A stretch of DNA of 64,000 bases, from assembly GCF_027625475.1 (NCBI RefSeq), contig NZ_CP115174.1, positions 3,752,501 to 3,816,500 of the forward strand, read 5' to 3'. This document shows, in pieces, positions 55,318 through 62,022 of this stretch. The stretch is from Sphingomonas abietis. Lineage in GTDB: Bacteria; Pseudomonadota; Alphaproteobacteria; Sphingomonadales; Sphingomonadaceae. Position 1 is the first letter of the stretch. Each line of letters starts with the position of its first letter. The notes under the pieces were generated by a model. That model was not told where the DNA came from. It searched no databases and worked only from the letters and a program-made list of their open reading frames with translations. The position numbers and the translations under genes were made by a program.

Positions 55318-55875
55318 GTGAGCGTCGCCAACAGCATGGCCGCGTGCGCGCTCGCATCCGGCCCGCCCGCGCTGTCGCCGCCCAGCTTCGAGGGGCACGA
55401 CTGGCTCTATATCCTCAACCTCTTCGTCTTCCTCGCCGGTACGGGCGTCTGCGCCATGCTGTTCCTCAAGCTGGCGACCGACAGCGTTCGGTGCCTCCTC
55501 GCCCCGGAGAACAGCCCCGATCACGACGGATGGTCGTCGCCTATCCAGCTCTACCGGCGGATCGGCATGCTGTGGTCCTTCGCCTTCGCGTTGCGGTGTT
55601 TCGCCGAGATGCAGAGTCTGTGGCGATGGGGACCGCTGGACGCGCACGGCGATGGTCGCGGCATGGCGCTCAAACGGATGCTCGATCCAGTCAGCGCCGA
55701 CATCGGCTTCCTCGGCCTGGCGCTGCTATTCCTGAGCTTGCCAGGGATCACATACCAGCTCCGCAAAGAGCCGCACCCGATCAACATGTGGATCAGCTTG
55801 CCGCTGCTCAAACGACCTGGGGGACTGGTCCTATGCTATTTGGGTTGCGCCATCGCCGTGGTCGTTTTCCGGTGA
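55318..55875 (+). CDS. Phage membrane protein, possible lysis accessory
   Basis: A 185-residue protein with four likely membrane helices (WLYILNLFVFLAGTGVCAMLFLKLA, IGMLWSFAFALRC, IGFLGLALLFLSLPGITY, GLVLCYLGCAIAVVVF). No family was recognised. The GTG 55318 has GAAAGGGG upstream; the frame is open further left without a good site. Its stop overlaps the start of the next membrane gene as GTGA, so both are coupled. Placed just before an endolysin, they could be holin-type proteins. Confidence 0.6.
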   Translation: MSVANSMAACALASGPPALSPPSFEGHDWLYILNLFVFLAGTGVCAMLFLKLATDSVRCLLAPENSPDHDGWSSPIQLYRRIGMLWSFAFALRCFAEMQSLWRWGPLDAHGDGRGMALKRMLDPVSADIGFLGLALLFLSLPGITYQLRKEPHPINMWISLPLLKRPGGLVLCYLGCAIAVVVFR

Positions 55876-56276
55876 AGCTCGCGGCCGTCGGGCTCACGAT
55901 CGGAGCCAGCGCGGCGGTCGCCTCGGATCGCATCGCGCCTGTCCAGCCGATGACGGGCAGCGCACTCGGCTACGAGTTCGACTGGGGCCCGATGATCGCC
56001 GGCCTGCTGGCCTGCCTCGCGGTGCGCTTCTACGTCAGCAAAACAGAGCCGGAGCACCGCTGGACGGTCGACGCGCCGGTCACGCTGCTCACCCTGTTCT
56101 TCACCTTCGCGTTCATTCAGTCCTTGCGGCCGATTCCGCTTGTTGCGCTCGGCTACGGCACCGGCCTTGGCGCATTCGGTGTCGGCATCATCCGGGTGGC
56201 GCTCGCCTTCGTGCAGCGCAACCTCGGCCCGCTCGGCGACGATAGCGACGACGTACCGAAGCCGCCCAGCGCCTAA
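55872..56276 (+). CDS. Holin-like phage membrane protein
   Basis: A 134-residue protein with three or four predicted helices (AAVGLTIGASAAVA, GPMIAGLLACLAVRFYV, VTLLTLFFTFAFIQSL, LGAFGVGIIRVALAFVQ) and a charged C-terminal tail (DDSDDVPKPPSA). Size and topology fit a holin, and the endolysin gene lies 139 bases downstream. The GTG start overlaps the previous stop. No conserved holin motif was recognised, so the label rests on context. Confidence 0.6.
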   Translation: MKLAAVGLTIGASAAVASDRIAPVQPMTGSALGYEFDWGPMIAGLLACLAVRFYVSKTEPEHRWTVDAPVTLLTLFFTFAFIQSLRPIPLVALGYGTGLGAFGVGIIRVALAFVQRNLGPLGDDSDDVPKPPSA

Positions 56277-56283
56277 GAAAAAG

Positions 56284-56311
56284 GGCCCCGCGGCTTAGGG
56301 AACGCGGGGCT
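56284..56311 (+). terminator. Hairpin between holin-like and endolysin genes
   Basis: GCCCCGCG (56285-56292) and CGCGGGGC (56303-56310) pair perfectly around a 10-base loop and are followed by TCAGTTT. It lies eight bases after the holin-like stop and may reduce read-through into the endolysin. Confidence 0.55.
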
Positions 56312-56414
56312 CAGTTTACGGACGCACCGCACGGCACCCTCGAAGATGGGCCGCGCGACGGGTGGGGCGCCTTGCGTCTCGATCGCCACCGTACACGTTA
56401 TTCAGGAGATTTCC

Positions 56415-56933
56415 ATGACCCCACTCGCATGGGGGCGAAAAGTCTCGCCCGCATTCCGTGACCGCGTGCGCGCCATTGCCGACGGTCTCGGCTGCTCGGC
56501 CTCCGATCTCATGGCCTGCATGGCATGGGAGACTGGCCGCACCTTCTCCCCGTCCGTTCGCAATGGCGCGGGTTCAGGGGCTGTCGGCCTCATCCAGTTC
56601 ATGCCGCAAACGGCCGGGCAATTGCACACGACCACGGCCAAGCTCGCGGCGATGACGGCCGAGCAGCAGCTGGACTACGTCGACCTCTATTTCCGCCCCT
56701 ACCGGGGGCGACTGCACAACCTCGGCGACCTCTATTGCGCGATCCTCTGGCCGGCCGGCGTCGGCAAGCCGGACAGCACGGTGCTGTTCGGCAAGGGCGG
56801 CGACAATCCCAAGCTATACCTCCAGAATGCCGGGCTGGATCTCGACCACGATGGCGGCATCACGCGCGGCGAAGTGACCGCGAAGGTTCAAGCGTTGCTG
56901 GCTCAAGGCCTTCTGGCAGCGAACGCGGCATGA
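56415..56933 (+). CDS. Phage endolysin, lytic transglycosylase-like
   Basis: A 172-residue peptidoglycan-cleaving enzyme of the lysozyme-like fold. The catalytic Glu39 is in MAWETG and the family motif GAVGLIQFMPQTA follows at about 56-68; DYVDLYFRPY and LGDLYCAILWPAG match phage members. The ATG 56415 has GGAG upstream. Near the end DLDHDGGITRGE (142-153) looks like a calcium-binding EF-hand/dockerin loop, which is unusual in an endolysin of this size. It would act with the holin-like proteins to lyse the host. Confidence 0.85.
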   Translation: MTPLAWGRKVSPAFRDRVRAIADGLGCSASDLMACMAWETGRTFSPSVRNGAGSGAVGLIQFMPQTAGQLHTTTAKLAAMTAEQQLDYVDLYFRPYRGRLHNLGDLYCAILWPAGVGKPDSTVLFGKGGDNPKLYLQNAGLDLDHDGGITRGEVTAKVQALLAQGLLAANAA

Positions 56934-57103
56934 CCGCCCTTTGGCTTGCTGAATAGCACCACCAGCCCAAGGCGCGCCGCCTCCTGCGCAATGTCGGTCT
57001 GCCGACGATCCATATACCTCCCGATAGCAGCCAGGACCAATCCATCCATGACGAGGCCTCTGAGCAGGACTCGCTCATCATCGCTCCACGGGCGCCCTGG
57101 CAT
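56903..57103 (-). CDS. Small GcrA-like helix-turn-helix protein
   Basis: A 66-residue protein, MPGRPWSDDERVLLRGLVMDGLVLAAIGRYMDRRQTDIAQEAARLGL..., with the pattern of GcrA/SANT-type HTH domains (W-x2-ER-x-LL-x-LW-x-G-x4-IG). It runs opposite to the late genes and overlaps the endolysin 3' end by 31 bases. A GTG nine bases upstream is an alternative start. It could be a small phage regulator; GcrA-like proteins control transcription of methylated promoters in alphaproteobacteria. Confidence 0.45.
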   Translation of the reverse strand: MPGRPWSDDERVLLRGLVMDGLVLAAIGRYMDRRQTDIAQEAARLGLVVLFSKPKGGHAAFAARRP

Positions 57104-57138
57104 CTTTACCACTGATCACCCCCGGAAAGGAAAAAACC

Positions 57139-57579
57139 ATGTCCATTGCCTCGACCCTCAAGAAGGCCCTCGGCTTCATCGCCGGGATCCTGATTCCCGG
57201 CGCATCGGCATCAACGACCGATCTCACGCATGCGATCCAGCAGGAAATCGCCGATGCGTTCGGCACGGCCGCCACGGAACTCGCCCAGAAGCTGGCGCTC
57301 GACACGACCGGCATGACCGGATCGCAGAAGGTCTTCGCGATCGTCGACGCGCTGGTCGCGACGGCCGTGGCGCAGGGCATCAAGGCGGACGTCGCCATCA
57401 TCGAGGCGGTCGCGCTCGATGTCGCCCAGGCCGCTTATCGTGCCACGCTCAAGAACCTCGAGAGCGGGCTCGTCGCGCTCGCCGCATCGATCACCAGCGC
57501 CGGCGGTCTCAAGGTCGTCACCACGCTCGTAGTCGACGGGATCGAGGCACTTGCCGCGCCGGCGCTCGTCGCAGCGTAA
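57139..57579 (+). CDS. Hypothetical phage protein, 146 residues
   Basis: Ala-rich, helical protein (MSIASTLKKALGFIAGILIPGASASTTD...), with a hydrophobic N-terminal segment and heptad-like repeats through IEAVALDVAQAAYRATLKNLESGL. GGAAAGGAAAAAACC precedes the ATG, a strong site. It is in the late cluster after the endolysin. No family was recognised. A membrane-anchored or spanin-like role would fit the position but is not shown by motifs. Its stop overlaps the next start as TAATG. Confidence 0.65.
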   Translation: MSIASTLKKALGFIAGILIPGASASTTDLTHAIQQEIADAFGTAATELAQKLALDTTGMTGSQKVFAIVDALVATAVAQGIKADVAIIEAVALDVAQAAYRATLKNLESGLVALAASITSAGGLKVVTTLVVDGIEALAAPALVAA

Positions 57580-57821
57580 TGCGATCCGCCCGCGTCTTGC
57601 AGGCGGCGCCCGTGTCCAAGCCGGACACGGGCGAGCCCGTCATGCAGATCATCACGGATCTCATCGGCGACCCGGCGAACAGCGCCTTCTATATGGAGCG
57701 GATTTCACCGGCCCCAGCCGACCGCGATCCAATCCAGTGGGGCGATCGGCACGTCTGGTGGGGAGGCGCTCGCTATCACAAGATCGGCCTGAATTTCGAC
57801 CCGGCCGCGCCGCTGCATTAA
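57579..57821 (+). CDS. Small hypothetical phage protein, 80 residues
   Basis: The ATG shares a base with the preceding stop (TAATG), indicating coupled translation. The product ends DPIQWGDRHVWWGGARYHKIGLNFDPAAPLH, rich in Trp, Tyr and His. No family was recognised. It is the last gene on this strand before the convergent regulatory operon, with a four-base overlap at the 3' ends. Confidence 0.5.
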   Translation: MRSARVLQAAPVSKPDTGEPVMQIITDLIGDPANSAFYMERISPAPADRDPIQWGDRHVWWGGARYHKIGLNFDPAAPLH

Positions 57822-58192
57822 GGCCGCGGGCGGGCATCCTTCGCCGCCGCCGCCATGATCGCGGCAATCCTTTTCCCGATCAGCAGCCACCGCGCCTTGG
57901 CTTCGGGATCCTGCGAGGCTCGCCTGATTTCCGTCTCGACGTTTCCCCGCGCGCCGGCATGATGGCGTTGGATAATTTCCAGCGCCATCGCCCAGCACGC
58001 CATGTCGGCTGTCATCGCAGGGGCCTCGCCATCATCCTCGACGATCGCCACACCCGGCGACAGATAGACGAGCCCGGTAACCGGGTCGCGACTGCCCTCG
58101 TCCGCCTCAACCGCGCTCTGCGTCGCAAGCTCGCGATTCGCCTGCCATGGCGACAGCGGGTTGCCGAAGAGCAGAGCGCGGAAGCGGGGCAC
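57818..58192 (-). CDS. Hypothetical protein, 124 residues, in the HTH-nuclease-like operon
   Basis: The GTG start overlaps the stop of the HTH fusion gene by one base, so it is coupled to it. The sequence includes DPVTGLVYLSPGVAIVEDDGEAPAMTADMACWAMALEIIQRHHAG and a basic, Ala-rich C-terminus. No family was recognised. Being cotranscribed with a possible HTH-nuclease regulator, it may be a partner or target of that protein. Confidence 0.55.
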   Translation of the reverse strand: MPRFRALLFGNPLSPWQANRELATQSAVEADEGSRDPVTGLVYLSPGVAIVEDDGEAPAMTADMACWAMALEIIQRHHAGARGNVETEIRRASQDPEAKARWLLIGKRIAAIMAAAAKDARPRP

Positions 58193-58716
58193 TACAGCGC
58201 GTCCGTGTACAATTCACGTCGGGCACGATGAAGGCTCGACACTGATTGCTGCTGAGCCTCCGTTAGTGTCATGAGGACAAAATCCCCCGATCTAATCGCC
58301 TCGGCGAGAAATCTGACCGCAACCTCACCCTGTGCGAGGATAACGCTAGGAGCCCTGGCAATCTGTTCACCAGTTCGGACAGTGAAAAACCGCTTCACTT
58401 CGATCTCAATGCCATAATCGATTAGATGAAAGTCCAGCCGCGATTCTGTTTCACCGCCTTGGTCAGTCGTGAATCGAATGCCTGCATCAATTAACGCTTG
58501 CTCGATCAACCTCTCCATAGGGTCAGAAAGTGTCGGCTTGCGGTCGAGCGGGGCGGGTTTGAGAGCGCGGACGGCCGCTGCCGTGCGTGGCTCGATCGCA
58601 GCTTGGCCACGCTCCATCTGCCCGATCGAGTTCCGATGGAGACCTAGCGCATCGGCAAACTGCGTCTGGGTCAGCCTGAGGGCTTTTCGCCTAGCCCGCA
58701 GTTCGGCATCATCCAT
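58192..58716 (-). CDS. XRE-type HTH fused to a PD-(D/E)XK-like domain
   Basis: A 174-residue protein. Residues 5-50 are a Cro/CI-type HTH (RARRKALRLTQTQFADALGLHRNSIGQMERGQAAIEPRTAAAV). Residues 68-140 resemble a restriction-endonuclease fold: a helix with Glu72, then Asp95 in SRLDFHLIDYG and Glu106-x-Lys108 in IEIEVKRF, the D...ExK pattern of DUF559/Vsr-like nucleases, followed by a helix. AGGAGA precedes the ATG. It is the middle gene of a three-gene operon with a promoter carrying inverted repeats. It could be a repressor with a degenerate or active nuclease domain. The fold assignment is by pattern only. Confidence 0.65.
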   Translation of the reverse strand: MDDAELRARRKALRLTQTQFADALGLHRNSIGQMERGQAAIEPRTAAAVRALKPAPLDRKPTLSDPMERLIEQALIDAGIRFTTDQGGETESRLDFHLIDYGIEIEVKRFFTVRTGEQIARAPSVILAQGEVAVRFLAEAIRSGDFVLMTLTEAQQQSVSSLHRARRELYTDAL

Positions 58717-58724
58717 GTCATCTC

Positions 58725-58937
58725 CTATCGGATTGCGGGATTGGGCAGCACTGCAATTGCGCGCGTCAACGTCCCGACAGCATCTCGTAATCTCGCGCGA
58801 GCTGCACCGATCCTAGCTGACGCTGCGCCGCCCAAAGAACTCTCGATTCGATTCAAATCTAGCGCTTCTAGTTCCCTGATCTGGTCCCTGATCGTCACCA
58901 ATTGACGATGTTCGGCCGAGTTACCTCGCATATCCAT
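58725..58937 (-). CDS. Small hypothetical helical protein, first in the HTH operon
   Basis: A 70-residue protein, MDMRGNSAEHRQLVTIRDQIRELEALDLNRIESSLGG..., almost wholly helical with a coiled-coil-like first half. A strong GGGAGGA precedes the start. It ends eight bases before the HTH/PD-(D/E)XK gene. It could be an antitoxin- or adaptor-like partner, but no family was recognised. Confidence 0.55.
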   Translation of the reverse strand: MDMRGNSAEHRQLVTIRDQIRELEALDLNRIESSLGGAASARIGAARARLRDAVGTLTRAIAVLPNPAIR

Positions 58938-59137
58938 ATTCTATCCTCCCAGAGCGGCCGGCGCCGGGTTGGGGCGGGGTTTGGACCCCTCGCCCCGGTT
59001 ACTCATCCGATCCTGACTTCGATCTTGAGTGAGAGGTGGAACTTCACTCGTATCTTTTTCAGTTTTCGGATCAACCAGCCGAAGACTGACATCTTCGTCT
59101 CCCCGGTTGCCGGACCGGACCATCCGGCCCGGTGCAT

Positions 59138-59192
59138 CTTATATGCACACTGACAGTTCATATGTCAATGGCTTTTGCACATTCACTGTGCA
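59138..59192 (-). promoter_or_regulatory. Leftward phage promoter with nested inverted repeats
   Basis: On the minus strand TTGACA (59168-59163) and CATATA (59145-59140) are 17 bases apart. TGACA-N7-TGTCA (59151-59167) overlaps the -35 and spacer. ATATG/CATAT (59141-59163) overlaps both, and TGCACA-TTCAC-TGTGCA (59176-59192) lies just upstream. This is the expected layout for repressor control of the 58937-57818 operon, probably by its own HTH protein. Confidence 0.6.
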
Positions 59193-59208
59193 TTATTTGT
59201 GAATGCCT

Positions 59209-59742
59209 TCAATCGTCGGGCGGGATGTAGTCGGGATGAAACCCGTCGCCGTCGGCATCGGCGATCTCGTCTGGCCACCAGTCGCGCGACACCTGGATCA
59301 TCGGCGACTTCTCAAATGCCGGCGGCAGGGTCGGCTCGCGGTCGAAGCCAATACGCAGCCAAGCGCCCCACGGCGCGCGCTCCTGGAAGATCGCGAAGAC
59401 GTCCCGCGCTGCTGCCCATGCCTGCCGGATCAGGATCGTCCGGTCGGCACTGATATAGCCGATCTGGACGCCGGTCTTCGCATAGACCGCGATGGCGTTC
59501 GCATCAGCCGTGTTCTCAGGCTCCGCGCGCAGGGAGACGACGTCGCCCGGCTCGGTGAACATGATTTCCATCTCGCGATTGCCGGTCGGCTCGCCCTTGC
59601 GCTTCGGATTGGCGAAACGAGCACCGACGCAGGCGACCGTCAATTCCTCGACCGCCGGCGCAGACGATGCCGCCGCTTGGGCCCTCAGGCGCTCCAAGAG
59701 TCGGGCCTTGCCGGTCTCGATCAGCGGCCCCTTCCTCGGCAT
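59209..59742 (-). CDS. HIRAN-domain protein
   Basis: A 177-residue protein with a HIRAN domain at about 34-125: TVACVGARFANP, GDVVSLRAEPENTADANAIAVY, GVQIGYISADRTILIRQA. The domain binds 3' ends of single-stranded DNA in helicases and nucleases and occurs alone in phages. The C-terminus (WWPDEIADADGDGFHPDYIPPDD) is acidic. Its start overlaps the YozE-like stop as TGATG, so they are coupled. It probably serves phage DNA metabolism. Confidence 0.8.
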   Translation of the reverse strand: MPRKGPLIETGKARLLERLRAQAAASSAPAVEELTVACVGARFANPKRKGEPTGNREMEIMFTEPGDVVSLRAEPENTADANAIAVYAKTGVQIGYISADRTILIRQAWAAARDVFAIFQERAPWGAWLRIGFDREPTLPPAFEKSPMIQVSRDWWPDEIADADGDGFHPDYIPPDD

Positions 59743-59966
59743 CAGTAGCTTAGCCAGTCCGTCTCGGCTTCATCAACGGCCTCGAACAGATCGCCTTCCG
59801 CCTGCATCGCGGAGAGATGCTTGCGGATATCCTCCGGGCTGCCGTTGCGCGGGAAGCGCCGGTCGGCCTTGGCGCCGTCGACCAGCTGGCCGACGAGGCC
59901 ATCCCGATCACGCTGGGCGAGCAGCCACGCGCCGAATGTTTCGCCCTGGTCGTTCACCTGCACCAT
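59742..59966 (-). CDS. YozE/UPF0346-like SAM-fold protein
   Basis: A 74-residue protein matching the YozE SAM-like pattern: ETFGAWLLAQRDRDGLVGQLVDGAKADRRFPRNGSPEDIRKHL. Such domains may bind DNA or protein; function is not established. It is coupled to the HIRAN gene. Before the transposon inserted it was about 50 bases downstream of the integrase stop, so both probably shared a transcript. Confidence 0.7.
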   Translation of the reverse strand: MVQVNDQGETFGAWLLAQRDRDGLVGQLVDGAKADRRFPRNGSPEDIRKHLSAMQAEGDLFEAVDEAETDWLSY

Positions 59967-59987
59967 ATGTCCTCCGATTCGACCCGC

Positions 59988-59995
59988 AATATATC
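59988..59995. repeat. Target-site duplication, left copy
   Basis: AATATATC, identical to the copy at 63007-63014 on the other side of the transposon. Eight bases is the usual duplication length for IS1595-family elements. Confidence 0.92.
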
Positions 59996-60018
59996 GGGAC
60001 CTATATACCTAACTAGCC
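59996..60018 (+). repeat. Left terminal inverted repeat of the IS1595-type element
   Basis: Twenty-three bases starting GGGACCTATATACC and ending TAGCC. It matches the reverse complement of 62984-63006 except at position 5 (C here, A there). Confidence 0.9.
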
Positions 60019-60026
60019 GCGAGCCA

Positions 60027-60758
60027 TCAAAAGACTGCGCCTTCTGGCGGTTGTATCTGCCCCCAGCGCTCTGCGATCCCGGCGCAAGCCGCACGAACCT
60101 CGTTAAACCGATAGACTGCGTTCGTCGGGGCGGCGTGAACCTGCCCGGTCCACATATCGATGGCGACACACATTTCCTTTTCAGGATCTACGTCACCCAA
60201 GCCCTGCTTAACCTTCGTATCAAGATAGCCAAATGAGATAGCACCTTGCCAACACGCCACATCATCGCCGAGCGCCTTGTTCTTCCCATATCGAAAGAAC
60301 GCAACGCCGAGCTTAGGAACGTTGCGGATGTTGACCCGCTTAAGAAGGAGATCAGGGCTGAAAGAGAGTTGGAATCCATAAATGTCGAGGCCGGGCATTT
60401 TGCCCGCTTTCGTCACCTCTTGGACGCGCGCGGGCAGCGTCGGCTGCTTCTCGATAAACCGTTCGATGTAGTCAGCATTGTGCTCTGCTACCTCATTATC
60501 GAAATCCGACCCATGAAGGCCATTGCGCAGAATGTCCGCTTGGGTCTGTAGCCGCCCGCCCCCGAAGTCCCCGCTTGACAGGTGCTGCGCAATCGATTCT
60601 TTCGCCTCTTGATGCTGGATAACCCGCGCTCTTGGCATGTATTTGCAGCTTCTGAGAATGCTGCGCCGAGCCTGTTCGCTCGCTGCCATGTAATCTGCGA
60701 GCCGGTTGGTGGACATACCTGGCTGCTGGCGAACGTTGTGGGTTTTATCGTTGGTCAT
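60027..60758 (-). CDS. Transposon passenger gene, unknown function (243 residues)
   Basis: The protein (MTNDKTHNVRQQPGMSTNRLADYMAASEQARRSILRSCKYMPRARVIQHQEAKESI...) has a basic helical N-terminal region and a beta-rich C-terminal half (LDIYGFQLSFSPDLLLKRVNIRNVPKLGVAFFRYGKNKAL, CVAIDMWTGQVHAAPTNAVYRFNEV). No family was recognised. The codon use is less GC-rich than host genes. It ends close to the left transposon end and is divergent from the small plus-strand gene, with 22 bases between the two start codons. Being carried by a transposon next to a possible defence gene, a role in phage defence or maintenance is conceivable, without motif support. Confidence 0.65.
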   Translation of the reverse strand: MTNDKTHNVRQQPGMSTNRLADYMAASEQARRSILRSCKYMPRARVIQHQEAKESIAQHLSSGDFGGGRLQTQADILRNGLHGSDFDNEVAEHNADYIERFIEKQPTLPARVQEVTKAGKMPGLDIYGFQLSFSPDLLLKRVNIRNVPKLGVAFFRYGKNKALGDDVACWQGAISFGYLDTKVKQGLGDVDPEKEMCVAIDMWTGQVHAAPTNAVYRFNEVRAACAGIAERWGQIQPPEGAVF

Positions 60759-60780
60759 GCATCTCACCCGGAGAGAAACG

Positions 60781-60996
60781 ATGGCTAGCCTTTATCTTAG
60801 CGGGATTGGCGATTGTGGCAAAACGTTGTCGCTCAAGCCGCTTACAAAGCGCGCTGCACAGCACATCGACCCACCCCCCGGCGACATAAGTGGCTATTTC
60901 TTAGTCGAAGAGGGCAATGGGGAAACGGCCGTGCTTGCTCGCGTGGATGGCGAGGAAGCAGTGTTGCGGCTTGGGAAGCTACTCGGACTCGTATAG
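60781..60996 (+). CDS. Small transposon passenger gene, unknown function (71 residues)
   Basis: MASLYLSGIGDCGKTLSLKPLTKRAAQHIDPPPGDISGYFLVEEGNGETAVLARVDGEEAVLRLGKLLGLV. GGAGAGAAACG precedes the ATG, giving a good site. It is the only gene of the element on the plus strand, divergent from the 243-residue gene and ending three bases from the convergent BstA-like gene. No family was recognised. Its size fits a small regulator or antitoxin. Confidence 0.6.
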   Translation: MASLYLSGIGDCGKTLSLKPLTKRAAQHIDPPPGDISGYFLVEEGNGETAVLARVDGEEAVLRLGKLLGLV

Positions 60997-60999
60997 GCC

Positions 61000-62022
61000 T
61001 CAGCCTTCGATTGCCTTCGGCTGGTAAAGAGAGGCGAGCTTCTTTGCTTCATCATCACCTCCCGGAAGAGCATAGGCCTTTTTCAAGATGTATGCGGGAT
61101 ACTTAGTGGGCAAATAGACCTCTCGAAACCACCGCTGATATTCGGCCCAAGCCTCGTTCGGATATGCCCACGCTTCCTGCGGATTGCTAGCACTCTGAGG
61201 AAATTCTGAAGGGTAGTAATGGTTGTATTTGATCCGTGGACCGAAACGATGTTCTAGGTTTTGGGCCGTCCAATAGCGGCCCCAAGTACCCCCAACGCTG
61301 CCATCTGGAATTGTATGGTCATTTACAGTCAGGCCGGCGTTAATCAAATCGACCGTGAGCCCCGCGCTTTCTTTAAAAATGCTGAAATAGCCAACTGGCA
61401 CGCTATCGCGCAGCAGCGATACCCGCGCATTAAAGAACTTCCAAGGGTCTGCAGGCGCATAGTTTAGTGCCTGATAGATGAACTGCTGGATACCAAACCG
61501 GGCGAAGTGCCGGTAATTTGTTAAAGCTGTGTCGTTTACCTTCTGTGCTTCAAACGCAAAATACTCGACGAAAGCCATGCAAACCACATCGGGGTAAGCA
61601 TAGTAGGGTGAGCCGCTTTTAATGATCTCGATAAAGAGACGCGGGTCGTTATAGCCGTTTTTAGTCAGATAATCGTGAAAGTAGGCTATGCGGCTGCGAG
61701 GAGAAATAAGTCCGCTGGTCATCGCGGCTTCCCACTCTTGAGTGATCTCAAAAACGGTCGCTCTCGCAGCACCAGATACGTTCGCCAGGCCAGTCTGGGT
61801 GAGATATGGAATACCGTTCTGCAAAACGCCCATCTCTACCCCGCCAACGGTTCGCTCGACCTCAATGCCGAGGTCTAACGGTAGCTGCGCAGAGGGTGCC
61901 GGAGTTGCGCCGGGTTTAACCACTAACTGCCTGTTATTACTAGACAAAGGGGGTGCCGGAGTTACCATTTTTCGGGCTACATCGTCGAAGCTCGCGTCAA
62001 TCGGCTCAATATCCTTAGGCAT
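61000..62022 (-). CDS. Transposon passenger gene, possible BstA-like phage-defence protein
   Basis: A 340-residue protein. The N-terminal 55 residues are Pro-rich and probably disordered. From about 60 there is a KilA-N/ANT-like DNA-binding segment (VEMGVLQNGIPYLTQTGLANVSGAARATVFEITQEWE), then a long helical body and a C-terminal block SVGGTWGRYWTAQNLEHRFGPRIKYNHYYPSEFPQSASNPQEAWAYPNEAWAEYQRWF. The combination is reminiscent of BstA, a prophage protein that aborts infection by other phages. This is recalled from the family's general layout and is not certain. The start lies inside the transposase gene (8-base overlap), so the two are coupled. Confidence 0.6.
   Translation of the reverse strand: MPKDIEPIDASFDDVARKMVTPAPPLSSNNRQLVVKPGATPAPSAQLPLDLGIEVERTVGGVEMGVLQNGIPYLTQTGLANVSGAARATVFEITQEWEAAMTSGLISPRSRIAYFHDYLTKNGYNDPRLFIEIIKSGSPYYAYPDVVCMAFVEYFAFEAQKVNDTALTNYRHFARFGIQQFIYQALNYAPADPWKFFNARVSLLRDSVPVGYFSIFKESAGLTVDLINAGLTVNDHTIPDGSVGGTWGRYWTAQNLEHRFGPRIKYNHYYPSEFPQSASNPQEAWAYPNEAWAEYQRWFREVYLPTKYPAYILKKAYALPGGDDEAKKLASLYQPKAIEG

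Noticed and set aside
58941..59123. A 60-codon minus-strand frame between the phage promoter and the 70-residue gene
   Set aside because: It is low-complexity and charged, with no good ribosome-binding site; it is probably leader sequence, though a short leader peptide cannot be excluded.
59138..59192. A CRISPR or direct-repeat array from the repeated TGCAC words
   Set aside because: The repeats are short inverted repeats at a promoter, with no regular spacer pattern.
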